Assembly: GCF_011326755.1 (NCBI RefSeq)
Contig: NZ_JAAOIE010000011.1
Location: 1-62,883 of the forward strand
DNA: 62,883 nt
Direction: 5' to 3'
Source of the DNA: Cochlodiniinecator piscidefendens
GTDB taxonomy: Bacteria; Pseudomonadota; Alphaproteobacteria; Rhodobacterales; Rhodobacteraceae
Shown piece by piece: positions 10,401 to 18,252 of the stretch. Both the position numbers and the translations under genes were made by a program. The notes beneath the pieces are model-generated. The model saw only the letters and a program-made list of their open reading frames with translations, ran no database searches and was not told where the DNA came from. Positions within the stretch are counted from its first letter, which is position 1. Each line of letters begins with the position of its first letter.

Positions 10401-10737
10401 ACTTGAGAACCTAACATTGGGCGCAAATGAAACCGTCAATATCGGCCGTGATGTCGTTTACACCGATGGCGACAATGATGCCGCAACGCAGTATCAGGTC
10501 TGGGATGATGCCGGCAGCGACAGTTTCTTGTTGAATGGATCTGCTATTGATGCCGACACAGGCTATACCCTAAGCGCATCCGAGCTAGATAATCTGCAAC
10601 TGAACAGCGGTAGCAGTGATGGCACACAAACTCTGTGGGTCCGTGCACATGACGGCACAACATGGGGCGCATGGGATTCATTTGTCCTTACGACGGCATC
10701 AGGACATGAAGCACAGGATGATGCCTTTATCTTTTAA
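7495..10737 (+). CDS. Secreted serralysin-like RTX metalloprotease with five C-terminal module repeats
   Basis: This 1080-residue protein is predicted to be exported by type I secretion. In order it has a pre-peptidase C-terminal (PPC) domain at about residues 40-150, a zinc metalloprotease domain with HEIGHALGLGH at 281-291 and a Met-turn VMSYMS, and a short block of RTX calcium repeats (GGGGADTIDGGDGSD). Five repeats of about 108 residues follow from residue 526. There is no Sec signal. The C-terminus, DDAFIF, fits the acidic-then-hydrophobic end of type I substrates. It has a strong terminator just downstream. No type I ABC transporter is on the plasmid, so export would use chromosomal machinery. 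Its target is unknown. Confidence 0.9.
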   Translation: MCITCFMRDGDGTTFPATVDVGISDKAVISEGTDAPFTITPPTTPYTMSVGDTFSGSLSTYDTDLVAINLTAGEAVRLNMNGSGGSSGLDTILAIYDADGNRVGQNDDMSRTSRSSQLEITVETSGTYYVAAYSYNGASGSYNITATDMGTTLLPTYSHDQIASYLNGGYWEDSGRSARSFNIGSDGSISVDITSLTSAGRALATAALESWTNVTGIVFNFVDESVGAVAEIFFDDNNSGAYSVSNTLGSSITRSEVNVSTSWLTSSGSTLDSYSFSTYIHEIGHALGLGHAGSYNGNARYSVDTLNTDGNHYLNDSWQATVMSYMSPDDNTFITSSYAQVVTPMIADILAVQSLYDLTNTGQRTGNTTYGENSNAGGYLDGLSGLTNPIMFTIYDDGGTDTLDLRSSTSAQRIDMRSETVSDIYGQIGTLSIARGTVIENVISGRYADTITGNDTDNVITGGGGADTIDGGDGSDTAVFGANRSAATITTTGDTTRVTISGVTSTLTNVEQLRFNDQTVALTSSNTAPVATLENLELAPGAWSQIGLAVAYSDADNDAATQYQVSGTGTFWLTGSGVIDASSGYTLTAEQLSGLWVQGAANTGAQTLRIRANDGTEWGAWDNFTLTTSAPNTRPVTTVDDISVVANTRTSLASLVNYSDADSDAVTQYEVWDASGENSFWLQGTGLVDATSGYTLTSAQLASLSVQGDSSAGSQTLWIRASDGEDWSAWDSFTLTTTADPSAGNVAPVATIEDLSLDPNAWNLIGNAVTYSDANNDAATQYEIWDNQGTNSFWVQGVGTVNAASGYEITADQLAGLWVQGAASGGTQTLWIRANDGTEWGAWDSFDLTTTGASNATPTVAVADLALDTGQTTNISANVNYSDGDSDAATQYEIWDDVGGNSFLLNGSAIDASAGYTLSASELSGLGLQSDATNGTQTLWIRVNDGTEWSAWDSFDFTTGPSNAAPTATLENLTLGANETVNIGRDVVYTDGDNDAATQYQVWDDAGSDSFLLNGSAIDADTGYTLSASELDNLQLNSGSSDGTQTLWVRAHDGTTWGAWDSFVLTTASGHEAQDDAFIF
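9070..10734 (+). repeat. Five tandem ~108-residue modules in the RTX protease
   Basis: Each module starts near an N-x-x-P pair, contains a YSDAD-like turn, and ends with a W-x-x-W-D-x-F-x-L-T-T segment after a conserved TQTLWIRA(N/S)DG stretch. The copies have diverged at the DNA level, so this is an old protein-domain expansion and not a fresh DNA repeat. The same module occurs four times in the protein at 51280-54114. Confidence 0.9.
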
Positions 10738-10748
10738 CAGGCTAATTT

Positions 10749-10779
10749 ACAAAGGGCCTGCTACAGTCAGGCCCTTTGT
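10749..10779 (+). terminator. Rho-independent-type terminator after the RTX protease
   Basis: A perfect 12-bp stem (ACAAAGGGCCTG paired with CAGGCCCTTTGT) encloses a seven-base loop, starting 12 bases after the protease stop. A T-rich stretch follows. It also faces the 3' end of the convergent gene at 10796 and may serve both strands. Confidence 0.85.
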
Positions 10780-10795
10780 TGTATATACTCTTATT

Positions 10796-11824
10796 TCACC
10801 CAATAAGAACTCCACCAAAGGATGACGAGTAAACCGAGCTCGTTACGTTATTTTGATATTCCAATTCACAATATACTGTATCCCCAAGCACAAGCTCCAA
10901 AAAAACTGTTTTAGAAACATCGCTAAATGTTTTAAAATAATTTAACGAGAATTTGCCAACCAGTGCACTATTTTTATAAACCCCAATCGTTAAATTATGC
11001 GTTGTACCAGTACCTGTCGACGCAGAACCTGTAATTTGGTAAACACCATCAACTGGTGCCGTAAATACACCTGATGCGACTGCACCATGCGGATCAAGCA
11101 CCACCTGTGCACTTGCACCATCATACCCTGCTTTGAAAGCGCCAGCCGTACCCGCGGGTATTGCCCCTGCTGTCGCCTGAAACGCAACGCAATGCGGTTT
11201 AGAAACTATCCCTGTGGACGCATCTATTTGAAGTGCAGTTTTATACGATGCTCCATCAGGAGAAACCTTAATACTGTAATTATCTGATCCTAACAGACCC
11301 GATAGTGCTCTTGAAGAAAAGCCTGTTTGAAAATTGTGAGAAGCGTCATCTGTTGGCGACGCTTTATTAATTGTTGTTCGTTGATGACTGCCCACGTGAT
11401 TAAATAGAACACCTTCAGACTGGCACAGAAATTTATTATATGCATCCGGAGTACCATTCACTCCAAGCATCGCTGCTGTTTGAGAAAGCGGTAAAACCGC
11501 CCAATCTCCGAGGTAGCGATATAGAAGATCTTCGTCTTGGACATATGCTAACCAACCATCCTCTGGCTGAATGATGGTCCAAACATTACCCTCAAAGATA
11601 GCCAACGCACCATCGGAACCGGCCCACACTCCCGTTCCTCCTGTTGGAATAATATAGGCGTCTCCCTCTGAAGCCACTACAGGAGGGTTGGCGAGAGTAC
11701 TTGATAACACTGACAACTGCACCAGTGCATCCAGTTTTTGCAGCGCCTCATTGTGCGTCACATGTTTTTGCGCCTGAGAGGGCTGAATGAATGGAAGAGA
11801 CAGATTTGCGGACACGTCTGGCAT
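10796..11824 (-). CDS. DUF2793 protein with C-terminal C1q/TNF-like domain
   Basis: The first 120 or so residues match the DUF2793 pattern: NLSLPFIQPSQAQKHVTHNE, then ALQKLDALVQL, a G-D-A-Y-I-I-P segment and DGWLAYVQDE. In Rhodobacteraceae such proteins occur with phage tails, gene transfer agents and surface loci. The last 140 residues (GAFKAGYDGASAQVVLD, FTAPVDGVYQITGSAS, SSFGGVLIG) look like a C1q jelly-roll, which usually forms trimers. The ATG at 11824 was preferred to 11869 because a GGGG stretch lies seven bases upstream. No signal peptide is seen. It is downstream of the BY-kinase gene on the same strand. A fibre-like or surface-binding role is inferred only. Confidence 0.75.
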   Translation of the reverse strand: MPDVSANLSLPFIQPSQAQKHVTHNEALQKLDALVQLSVLSSTLANPPVVASEGDAYIIPTGGTGVWAGSDGALAIFEGNVWTIIQPEDGWLAYVQDEDLLYRYLGDWAVLPLSQTAAMLGVNGTPDAYNKFLCQSEGVLFNHVGSHQRTTINKASPTDDASHNFQTGFSSRALSGLLGSDNYSIKVSPDGASYKTALQIDASTGIVSKPHCVAFQATAGAIPAGTAGAFKAGYDGASAQVVLDPHGAVASGVFTAPVDGVYQITGSASTGTGTTHNLTIGVYKNSALVGKFSLNYFKTFSDVSKTVFLELVLGDTVYCELEYQNNVTSSVYSSSFGGVLIG

Positions 11825-11911
11825 GAATAACCCCGGAAAAAGATGAGAACCGAGGCAAGCATCCCGCAAGAGCGTTAAAACCCCCCTGCACCTGCGTACG
11901 CTGCTTCTCTC

Positions 11912-14038
11912 TTAACCGTAGTTTTGGTTGTAAGCTCCGTAGCTATCCCCATAGCCATAGCGCTTCATGCCTTTGGGACTCACCTGACTTAAAACCAACC
12001 CTGTGACGTTAATATTCACGTTTTCAAAGGCTTTTAATCCCTCAAGTACCTGACGGCGCGACGTGCTGTCCCACTTAACAGTATAAAGGATCGAATCCAC
12101 AGCGCGCCCAATCACCCTTGCGTCTGGAACTGAAAGAACCGGCGGCGTGTCGATGATGATGTAGTCATATTCGGCGCGCAGCTGTTTTAAGAAGGTCATA
12201 AAACGGTCAGACGAATATAGGTCTGCTGCGTTGGTCAGCGATTTTTCCCCAAGCAAAATATCTGCTTTTAGGACATCATTATAGGCCACGGCCTCAGCCA
12301 GCGTCGCTTCGCCAGACATCACAGACAGAAATCCTTTTTGGCCTTTAATGTCAAAATACTCCGAAAAGACACGGCGTCGAATATCACCTTCCAGCAGCAG
12401 CACTTTTTTCCCAAGCCCCGCGAGGTTCTGCGCCAAAGCAATAGACTGCGTGGTTTTACCCTCGCCCGGGACAGAAGAGGTCGACAAGATCACTTGCGGT
12501 GGGTTGTCAACATTTGACAGTAAAACAGACGTACGCAGATTGCGGATCGCTTCGGCAGCGGCTGAGGTCGGGTTCTTCGTGAGGTACTGCAAAACATTGC
12601 GCCGCTTGCGGACCGAAATTGACGGGATTTGCCCCAAAACGATATGGCCCGTGCGCCCCTCGAGGTCTTCAGCCACGCGGAATGTGTTTTGGGAAAACTC
12701 GCGCAGAACAAGCACGATCATGCCAAATAAAGCCCCAAACAGGAACGACAATGCCACCACCATACCTTTGCGCGGGGCGGCTGCCTCTTGTGGAACAGCA
12801 GCCAAAGACAGCACACGACTGTCGGCTTGTTGAAGCCCCTGCTGCACGCTGGTTTCTTTAAGGCGACTTAGGAAATGTTCATAAATCAATCCGCTAGCCT
12901 CAGCTTCGCGCTGCAACTGCCGCAACTCAAGCAAATCGGCCGACTGGCGTGTAATCTCCTCAGACAGGTCTGCAACTGATGTGGTCAGAGCGACCAGACG
13001 GGTTGAGGCGCGATCATGTTCCAGCTGTACTTGTGCGATGAGCTGTTCAAATCGCGCATCAAAACTGCTGCGATCTGTTAGGCGGCCATTTTCAATCTGT
13101 ACCAACAAGCGATCCAAAAGCCTGTCATCTACCGCTGCTGCAATTTCGGCTGGCTCAGCGCCCATTAGCGCCTCTAAGAGTGCAAGCCTTTGCTGCAATG
13201 CGTTGGTGTCTTCTTCGCCCGCCAGTAATCGGTCCCGCTGTTCTTTAAGCTGCCGGTTCAACGCTGCCAATGTATCTGCATTAATCAAATCCGTGCGGGC
13301 ATTAAAATCCTCGACCGCAACTTCAGAGATTTCAAGCTGCGCCTGCAAATCAGTCACCCGCTCCGCCAGCCAAACCGAAGCGCGCTCTGTTGCGGAAAAC
13401 TTAGCCTCCAACTGATCTATGATATAAAGCTCTGCCAGACGGTTTGCCATTTGGGCGGATTTCTCCGCATCTTCCGTCGTTACAGTAATCCAAAACACGT
13501 AGCTTTGGCGCAGGTTAGAGACCCATAAAGCTTCGCTTACTTTATTGACAACCTGATCCAAGATCACTTGATCAGTTAAAGGACGCTGATCAACAGGCAA
13601 TCCCAATATCGATTGCACCAGCTCCACCAAACGGTCTTTGGAAAACAGCGTTTCTGGGCGCAGTTCTTCGTTAAACTCGGGATCTGAAATCAGATCCATA
13701 TCGATCACAAGCTTTTCAAGCAAAGCGCGTGAACGCATGACTTCAACTTCGGTATTGATCGTCGCCTGATCCCCAGAAAGCCCGGTCACAACACTCTCTA
13801 GATTCACAACAGAGTCTTGTTGTTTTTCCAACGTCACAACAGCCCCAGCAGAATACAGCGGCGTCGCGATCGCAAATACGTAATAGATGCTTAAAACTGC
13901 TGCGAATAGGCTGGTAAATAAAATCCAGAACTTTCCGCGCCACAACAAGCGTGCAATTTCTAGCAGATCAATCTGCCCTTCAGGTGCCGCCACGCGGCGA
14001 TGCTGTAGATTTGCACGGGCTGGTGTCATATCAGTCAT
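11912..14038 (-). CDS. Polysaccharide co-polymerase with C-terminal tyrosine autokinase (Wzc/ExoP type), copy 1
   Basis: This 708-residue inner-membrane protein would control chain length and export in Wzy-dependent synthesis. It has a Wzz domain with a first membrane segment at about residues 35-58, a long coiled-coil periplasmic part, and a second membrane segment near residue 425. A BY-kinase follows with Walker A SSVPGEGKTT and Walker A'/B-like VLLLEGDIRRR and IIIDTPPVLSVPDA. The C-terminus ends in a tyrosine cluster (YGYGDSYGAYNQNYG), the usual autophosphorylation site. The ATG at 14038 follows AGG at a good distance. A paralogue lies at 27492. It is divergent from the glycosyltransferase at 14266. 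Confidence 0.93.
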   Translation of the reverse strand: MTDMTPARANLQHRRVAAPEGQIDLLEIARLLWRGKFWILFTSLFAAVLSIYYVFAIATPLYSAGAVVTLEKQQDSVVNLESVVTGLSGDQATINTEVEVMRSRALLEKLVIDMDLISDPEFNEELRPETLFSKDRLVELVQSILGLPVDQRPLTDQVILDQVVNKVSEALWVSNLRQSYVFWITVTTEDAEKSAQMANRLAELYIIDQLEAKFSATERASVWLAERVTDLQAQLEISEVAVEDFNARTDLINADTLAALNRQLKEQRDRLLAGEEDTNALQQRLALLEALMGAEPAEIAAAVDDRLLDRLLVQIENGRLTDRSSFDARFEQLIAQVQLEHDRASTRLVALTTSVADLSEEITRQSADLLELRQLQREAEASGLIYEHFLSRLKETSVQQGLQQADSRVLSLAAVPQEAAAPRKGMVVALSFLFGALFGMIVLVLREFSQNTFRVAEDLEGRTGHIVLGQIPSISVRKRRNVLQYLTKNPTSAAAEAIRNLRTSVLLSNVDNPPQVILSTSSVPGEGKTTQSIALAQNLAGLGKKVLLLEGDIRRRVFSEYFDIKGQKGFLSVMSGEATLAEAVAYNDVLKADILLGEKSLTNAADLYSSDRFMTFLKQLRAEYDYIIIDTPPVLSVPDARVIGRAVDSILYTVKWDSTSRRQVLEGLKAFENVNINVTGLVLSQVSPKGMKRYGYGDSYGAYNQNYG

Positions 14039-14265
14039 CAAAAACCTATCTGTAATTATCCCTCTCATATTGTGAGAAAGTCTGCTAAGCAATGCTCCTC
14101 TTAATCTAGAACCCCATTAAAAGCCTAACATTCCCTCGGAAAAAGCCCACAAAACACGCATCCATTCCCGCCCAATACAAAACCTGACCACAAAATAAAT
14201 CAGTTGCGCAGTGTTTCATTCCCTTTTACTCAGAAAACGGATTTTATTGGTGTAATTTAAGTTAT
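14039..14265. promoter_or_regulatory. Divergent intergenic region between the BY-kinase and the assembly cluster
   Basis: No gene is seen. The stretch is AT-rich and separates two divergent transcripts, so it should hold promoters for the Wzc-like gene and for the cluster starting at 14266. No specific box could be assigned reliably. Confidence 0.35.
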
Positions 14266-15486
14266 ATGGCCCCTATGAAGATTTTAATTGTACACCAAGA
14301 CGCCCTGCCCCCAAGTGCGGCAGGCGGCACGCGTCATTTCACCTTGGCCCGTTGGTTAGGGCGACGTGGGCATGACGTCAGCATTCTTGCCTCTCGTCAC
14401 AATTATAACGGTGTGGGCCTTCTGTCTGAAAACGACGAAGACATCATAAACGGGGTCCATTTTATTTGGCTGGATGAAGGCGCGCGCGGTAACTCAATGG
14501 CCGAGCGTGGCACCGAAATGATCAAGTTCGCCTTTGCGGCTTCAAAGAAGGTTAAACAACTTTCACGTGAGGGCGCGACTTGGGATGTGGTGATAGGATC
14601 ATCCCCACAACCTTTTGCGGCTTGGTCCGCTGGACGTATCGCGCGTCGTTTAAAACTGCCATTTGTCGTTGAAATCCGAGATCTGTGGCCGCTATCTTTG
14701 CGCGATCTGGCTGGATGGGGGCCCCTGCATCCAGGTTGGATTTTATTGCGTGTTTTAGAAAAGCATCTGTATCGCAAGGCCGATCATATTATCACCCTTT
14801 TACCTGGGTCTCAAAAGTGGATGATCGCATCAGGCGCAAAAGCCGAAAATATCAGTGTGGTCCCAAATGGCATAGATAAAGCCGCAGCCCCAGACACGAT
14901 TTCAATGCCAAACCGTGATACTTTCACCTGTGTTTACGCGGGTGCCCACGGCATCGCGAATGGGCTTTCTACGGTTGTGCGTGCAGCCGCCCTTTTGCCC
15001 AAGCTCCCCGGTGGTGATAAGGTGAAGGTCCGCCTTATTGGTGATGGGGAAACCAAAACTGACCTTATTGAGTTGGCCAACACATTACATGCTCCGACGC
15101 TGGAGTTCCGCAATTCGGTCCCCAAAAGTCAGGTGCAGCATGAATTGTCTCAAGCGGATGCCTGTATTTTGCATCTCCAACGCATGCCGACCTTTGCCTA
15201 TGGCGTCAGCCCTAACAAATTGTTTGACTACCTTTTGGCCGCCCGTCCTATTCTCTATGCCGTTGAATCTGCAAATGATCCGGTAAGTGCGGCCCAAGCT
15301 GGGATTACGCTTCCTTCTGAAAACCCCGAAGCCTTGGCCAAGGCGATGATCGCCCTCGCCCAGACCCCACACGCAGAGCGCCAAGAAATGGGCAAACGTG
15401 GTCACGCCTATGTTTTGGAAAATCATGAATGGGAAACTCTCGCCATTCGTGTTGAGGGTATTCTCACATCTTTGATACGCCCCTAA
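14266..15486 (+). CDS. Glycosyltransferase family 4 (GT-B)
   Basis: This 406-residue cytoplasmic enzyme would add a sugar from a nucleotide donor to the lipid-linked repeat unit. The N-terminal half has the GT4 pattern PPSAAGGTRHFTLARWLGRRGHDV. The C-terminal half has NGID and an E-x7-E-like region around PNKLFDYLLAARPILYAVES. It resembles WcaI/WbuB-like transferases. An in-frame ATG at 14275 is an equally plausible start. It is the first gene of the plus-strand cluster that continues with ATP-grasp, Wzx, deacetylase-like and Wzy genes. Donor and acceptor are not predictable. Confidence 0.85.
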   Translation: MAPMKILIVHQDALPPSAAGGTRHFTLARWLGRRGHDVSILASRHNYNGVGLLSENDEDIINGVHFIWLDEGARGNSMAERGTEMIKFAFAASKKVKQLSREGATWDVVIGSSPQPFAAWSAGRIARRLKLPFVVEIRDLWPLSLRDLAGWGPLHPGWILLRVLEKHLYRKADHIITLLPGSQKWMIASGAKAENISVVPNGIDKAAAPDTISMPNRDTFTCVYAGAHGIANGLSTVVRAAALLPKLPGGDKVKVRLIGDGETKTDLIELANTLHAPTLEFRNSVPKSQVQHELSQADACILHLQRMPTFAYGVSPNKLFDYLLAARPILYAVESANDPVSAAQAGITLPSENPEALAKAMIALAQTPHAERQEMGKRGHAYVLENHEWETLAIRVEGILTSLIRP

Positions 15487-15755
15487 AGTGTTTTATAACT
15501 TCCTGAAGCCCTCGATTTTGTACGAACAGAAAGTTATCCATTTTCATGACGTCGCTTTTTCAGAAGATTGCAGATCAAACTCTGGAAGCCAGTACCTTGA
15601 GATTTATAGGTACTGGAGGATCTACCCGACTAATCCAGTGGATTTACCTATCTCAACTGAAATGGTGCAAACGATCGTTTCATTGTCAACGTACTCGTCC
15701 CCATGTTGGCCAAGATCACATTATTCAAGCGCTCATATTTCATTTATAAAGCCTC
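15487..15755. other. 269-base gap without a convincing gene
   Basis: This stretch separates two genes that otherwise look co-transcribed. The reading frames across it (for example 15546-15749) show no recognisable family and no good ribosome-binding site, and one runs out of frame into the next gene. It may be decayed coding sequence. An internal promoter for the ATP-grasp gene is possible but not visible. Confidence 0.4.
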
Positions 15756-16994
15756 ATGATGAAACCCCGCCTCATTGCCCTGAATATCGCCCGCTGGCTC
15801 ACCCGTCAAAACGCCCCGGCAGCGCTTTATACGCAGCTTTTGCGCTTACAAACTCGGCTGTTTCTACGCAAAAATACATCACCGATCACCGTCATTCTAT
15901 CGATTGGCAAAGAGGGGCATTCCTACTCTGCGGCGCGTGCCGCAAAATCGCTAGGGTTAAAGGTTTGTCTGGTTTCCCCCAGCCCCATGCTGCCTGAACT
16001 CGCCTATGCGGACTATGTTCTGACCTTTGATCCACGCACCCAAAGTGATGAGATCGTCAATCGGCTTAAGCCCCTATCTGTCGAAGGCGTCGCAATATCC
16101 GCCCGGCATGTGATCCTGCCAGCGCAAATCAAAATCTCTGAGGCTTTGGGATGTATTTCCGCCGGTGAAACCTCTTCCCGGCTCTGTAATGATAAATTCG
16201 CCTGGCGCCGCGCCCTAGAACAGGCTGACATTCCTCAGCCAATGTTTTCGCAGCAGCGCAATGAGCTCATCGATGTGCCGTGCATTCAAAAGCCAATGGC
16301 TGGCACAGGATCCAAAGGTGTCGTGTTCCTGTCACCCGGCACACCTGTGCAGCAGGATCAGATATCTCAGACGACGCCTGGCGCCGACGATGATCTTTAT
16401 TTCGAAGAATATGTTGATGGGCGCCAGTTTGATATTGATGGCGTGTCCCATAATGGGGTCCATAAAACCGTCAACGTGACCCACGAAGTCTACGAAAACA
16501 CAAACGGCACATTTCCCCCGAAATCCTTTCGCTTTAACACCCGCCAGCCTGATGGGTTTCTAGAGGAAATGGAACGCGCCGCATTTGAGATTTTGGATGC
16601 ATCAGGTGTTGTGCACGGCGCGTGGCATGTTGAAATGCGGTATCGGGATGGGCAGTTTTTACCAATCGATTTTGCCAACCGTCTTCCGTATGAACGGTTT
16701 TTGTCACGCGCCAGCGGGGTCGATGTCGCCATGCAACATGTTGCGGCTTATGTGCCCCGTGCCAATCCTCCGTTTGAACTCAAGCCGCGGGAGTTTTTAC
16801 AATTCTTTGCGACAACACAGGATGAAAAATCCACGCTACGCCATATCATAGAAACCCACCCAGACTCTGTGTTTGACGCCCAATTAGAGCCTTTTTTGCT
16901 GTCTGGCATCCCCTATGAGGCCATGGTTGTTCTCGAAGGGGCCGACTACGATACCTTTGAAGCCATGATAGCGCCGCTAAAGTTAAAATCATGA
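15756..16994 (+). CDS. ATP-grasp domain protein (carboxylate-amine ligase-like)
   Basis: ATP-grasp enzymes activate a carboxylate with ATP and join it to an amine or thiol. The 412-residue protein has a pre-ATP-grasp fold at about residues 40-130 (VILSIGKEGHSYSAARAAKS), then CIQKPMAGTGSKGVVFLS, an EEYVDGRQFDIDGV segment and metal-binding residues in WHVEMRYRDG...PIDFANRLP. It sits between a glycosyltransferase and a flippase, so it may attach an amino acid or other amine to a sugar acid of the repeat unit. The substrate is unknown, and the family assignment is good. Confidence 0.8.
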   Translation: MMKPRLIALNIARWLTRQNAPAALYTQLLRLQTRLFLRKNTSPITVILSIGKEGHSYSAARAAKSLGLKVCLVSPSPMLPELAYADYVLTFDPRTQSDEIVNRLKPLSVEGVAISARHVILPAQIKISEALGCISAGETSSRLCNDKFAWRRALEQADIPQPMFSQQRNELIDVPCIQKPMAGTGSKGVVFLSPGTPVQQDQISQTTPGADDDLYFEEYVDGRQFDIDGVSHNGVHKTVNVTHEVYENTNGTFPPKSFRFNTRQPDGFLEEMERAAFEILDASGVVHGAWHVEMRYRDGQFLPIDFANRLPYERFLSRASGVDVAMQHVAAYVPRANPPFELKPREFLQFFATTQDEKSTLRHIIETHPDSVFDAQLEPFLLSGIPYEAMVVLEGADYDTFEAMIAPLKLKS

Positions 16995-17013
16995 CGGCAC
17001 AGGGGGGCTAAAT

Positions 17014-18252
17014 ATGGGGCGTCTCTTCCCTTTGCTTGTGCTTAGCCAAATCAGCACAATGGCCCCTTTGTTTGGTTTTGTTCTCTATTCAGATACCGGC
17101 GCATTTGCGAATTTTATCTTTATGCTGCTCTTGGGTCAGTTGCTTTGGCCCCTACTCACGCTGCGGCTGGATATTCAGATTCAGGTCGAACTCCAACACT
17201 CCCGCCAAGCTTATGTGCTGGCGCTTGGCCTTTGGGTCTTTGGAGCGCTGAGCCTTCTTAGCGCATTTGGCCTTTGGATCGGCCAAATCCCCATTTTCAC
17301 AGAGGGGGAGATGCATAAAATATGGGGTGGGCTTTTCATTGGTGCAAGTTTAGCCGCGCAAGGCCTGATCAGAGGCTATGTTGTGGCGCGCGGGAAAATG
17401 GGCCCAATCGTGTTTTTTGAACTCAGCAATATTCTTAAAAACTTTGGTGCCTTGGCTGTATCTGGCTGGGTCGTTGCGCAATTTTCCAATGCCGCGTTGG
17501 CAGATCTGTTTGTTTGGGCGAATATTATACATGGTATCACGATAGTCGCTATCACACTTGTTGCGCTGCGTGCGCAGCCAAGGATACGCGTTCTTCAACA
17601 TTTTCTTCGCAAAGGTTCCATACTGCGCCGTCGTGCCCATAAGGTTTTATATTACAGCTTCCCCAATAGCTTTATTGGAATGGCCACTGGGCGCCTGCCC
17701 CTTTTGGCGATTGAGGCGGCCCTCCCTGCCCCTTTGTCGGCTGCTTTTCTCGCGGCAAATCGGATCAGCCTCTCACCGCTTAGCTTTTTGATTTATGCCT
17801 TGCGCATCCTTGGTGTGATTGAAATGAATAAGCGACGCAATAATACCCCGGACCAATTTCGCAGGTTCCTGTGGACCGTAACGATTGGCGCGCCTCTGGT
17901 CCTATCCCCGATGATACTCCCGGCATTTTATCCTAGTATTTTCGACCCTATAATGCGGTTTTTTAACGAATCCTGGACCGAAGCTGTTGCCTACCTCCCG
18001 ATGATGTACCTCTGGGCTGCGTTGTTTTTGATGACCGGTTGGTTGGATCGGGTGTTTGATGTGACAGGTCGCCAGCACATCATTTTGATGATTGAACTGG
18101 TCATGCTTGTCCTCACCGCCATTCTATCTGCCGCCATCTGGCAGGGGGTCCTCACAGGGCAGGTCGCGCTTTGGTCTGTTGTTGGGATGGGAATGCTGCA
18201 CAGCATCGCCTGGGGTTGGGCCTTTTTGACCAAGGAATACCGCCATGTCTGA
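17014..18252 (+). CDS. Wzx-like polysaccharide flippase
   Basis: This is a 412-residue polytopic protein with about 10-12 hydrophobic segments spread over its whole length, of the MOP/PST type that moves undecaprenyl-linked repeat units across the inner membrane. The N-terminal part (LSQISTMAPLFGFVLYSD) and a charged central loop with RAHKVLYYSFPNSFIG fit Wzx/RfbX proteins. It overlaps the next gene by eight bases. With the Wzy-like gene at 19464 it gives this cluster its own assembly machinery. Assignment rests on topology and context, because Wzx sequences are poorly conserved. Confidence 0.75.
   Translation: MGRLFPLLVLSQISTMAPLFGFVLYSDTGAFANFIFMLLLGQLLWPLLTLRLDIQIQVELQHSRQAYVLALGLWVFGALSLLSAFGLWIGQIPIFTEGEMHKIWGGLFIGASLAAQGLIRGYVVARGKMGPIVFFELSNILKNFGALAVSGWVVAQFSNAALADLFVWANIIHGITIVAITLVALRAQPRIRVLQHFLRKGSILRRRAHKVLYYSFPNSFIGMATGRLPLLAIEAALPAPLSAAFLAANRISLSPLSFLIYALRILGVIEMNKRRNNTPDQFRRFLWTVTIGAPLVLSPMILPAFYPSIFDPIMRFFNESWTEAVAYLPMMYLWAALFLMTGWLDRVFDVTGRQHIILMIELVMLVLTAILSAAIWQGVLTGQVALWSVVGMGMLHSIAWGWAFLTKEYRHV

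Noticed and set aside
12348-12833. Long open frame (161 codons) on the plus strand inside the BY-kinase gene
   Set aside because: It is antisense to a well-supported gene, has no family motif and its composition follows codon bias of the opposite strand.
15488-15997. Open frame of 169 codons after the glycosyltransferase
   Set aside because: It runs out of frame over the start of the ATP-grasp gene, lacks a ribosome site and shows no recognisable fold.
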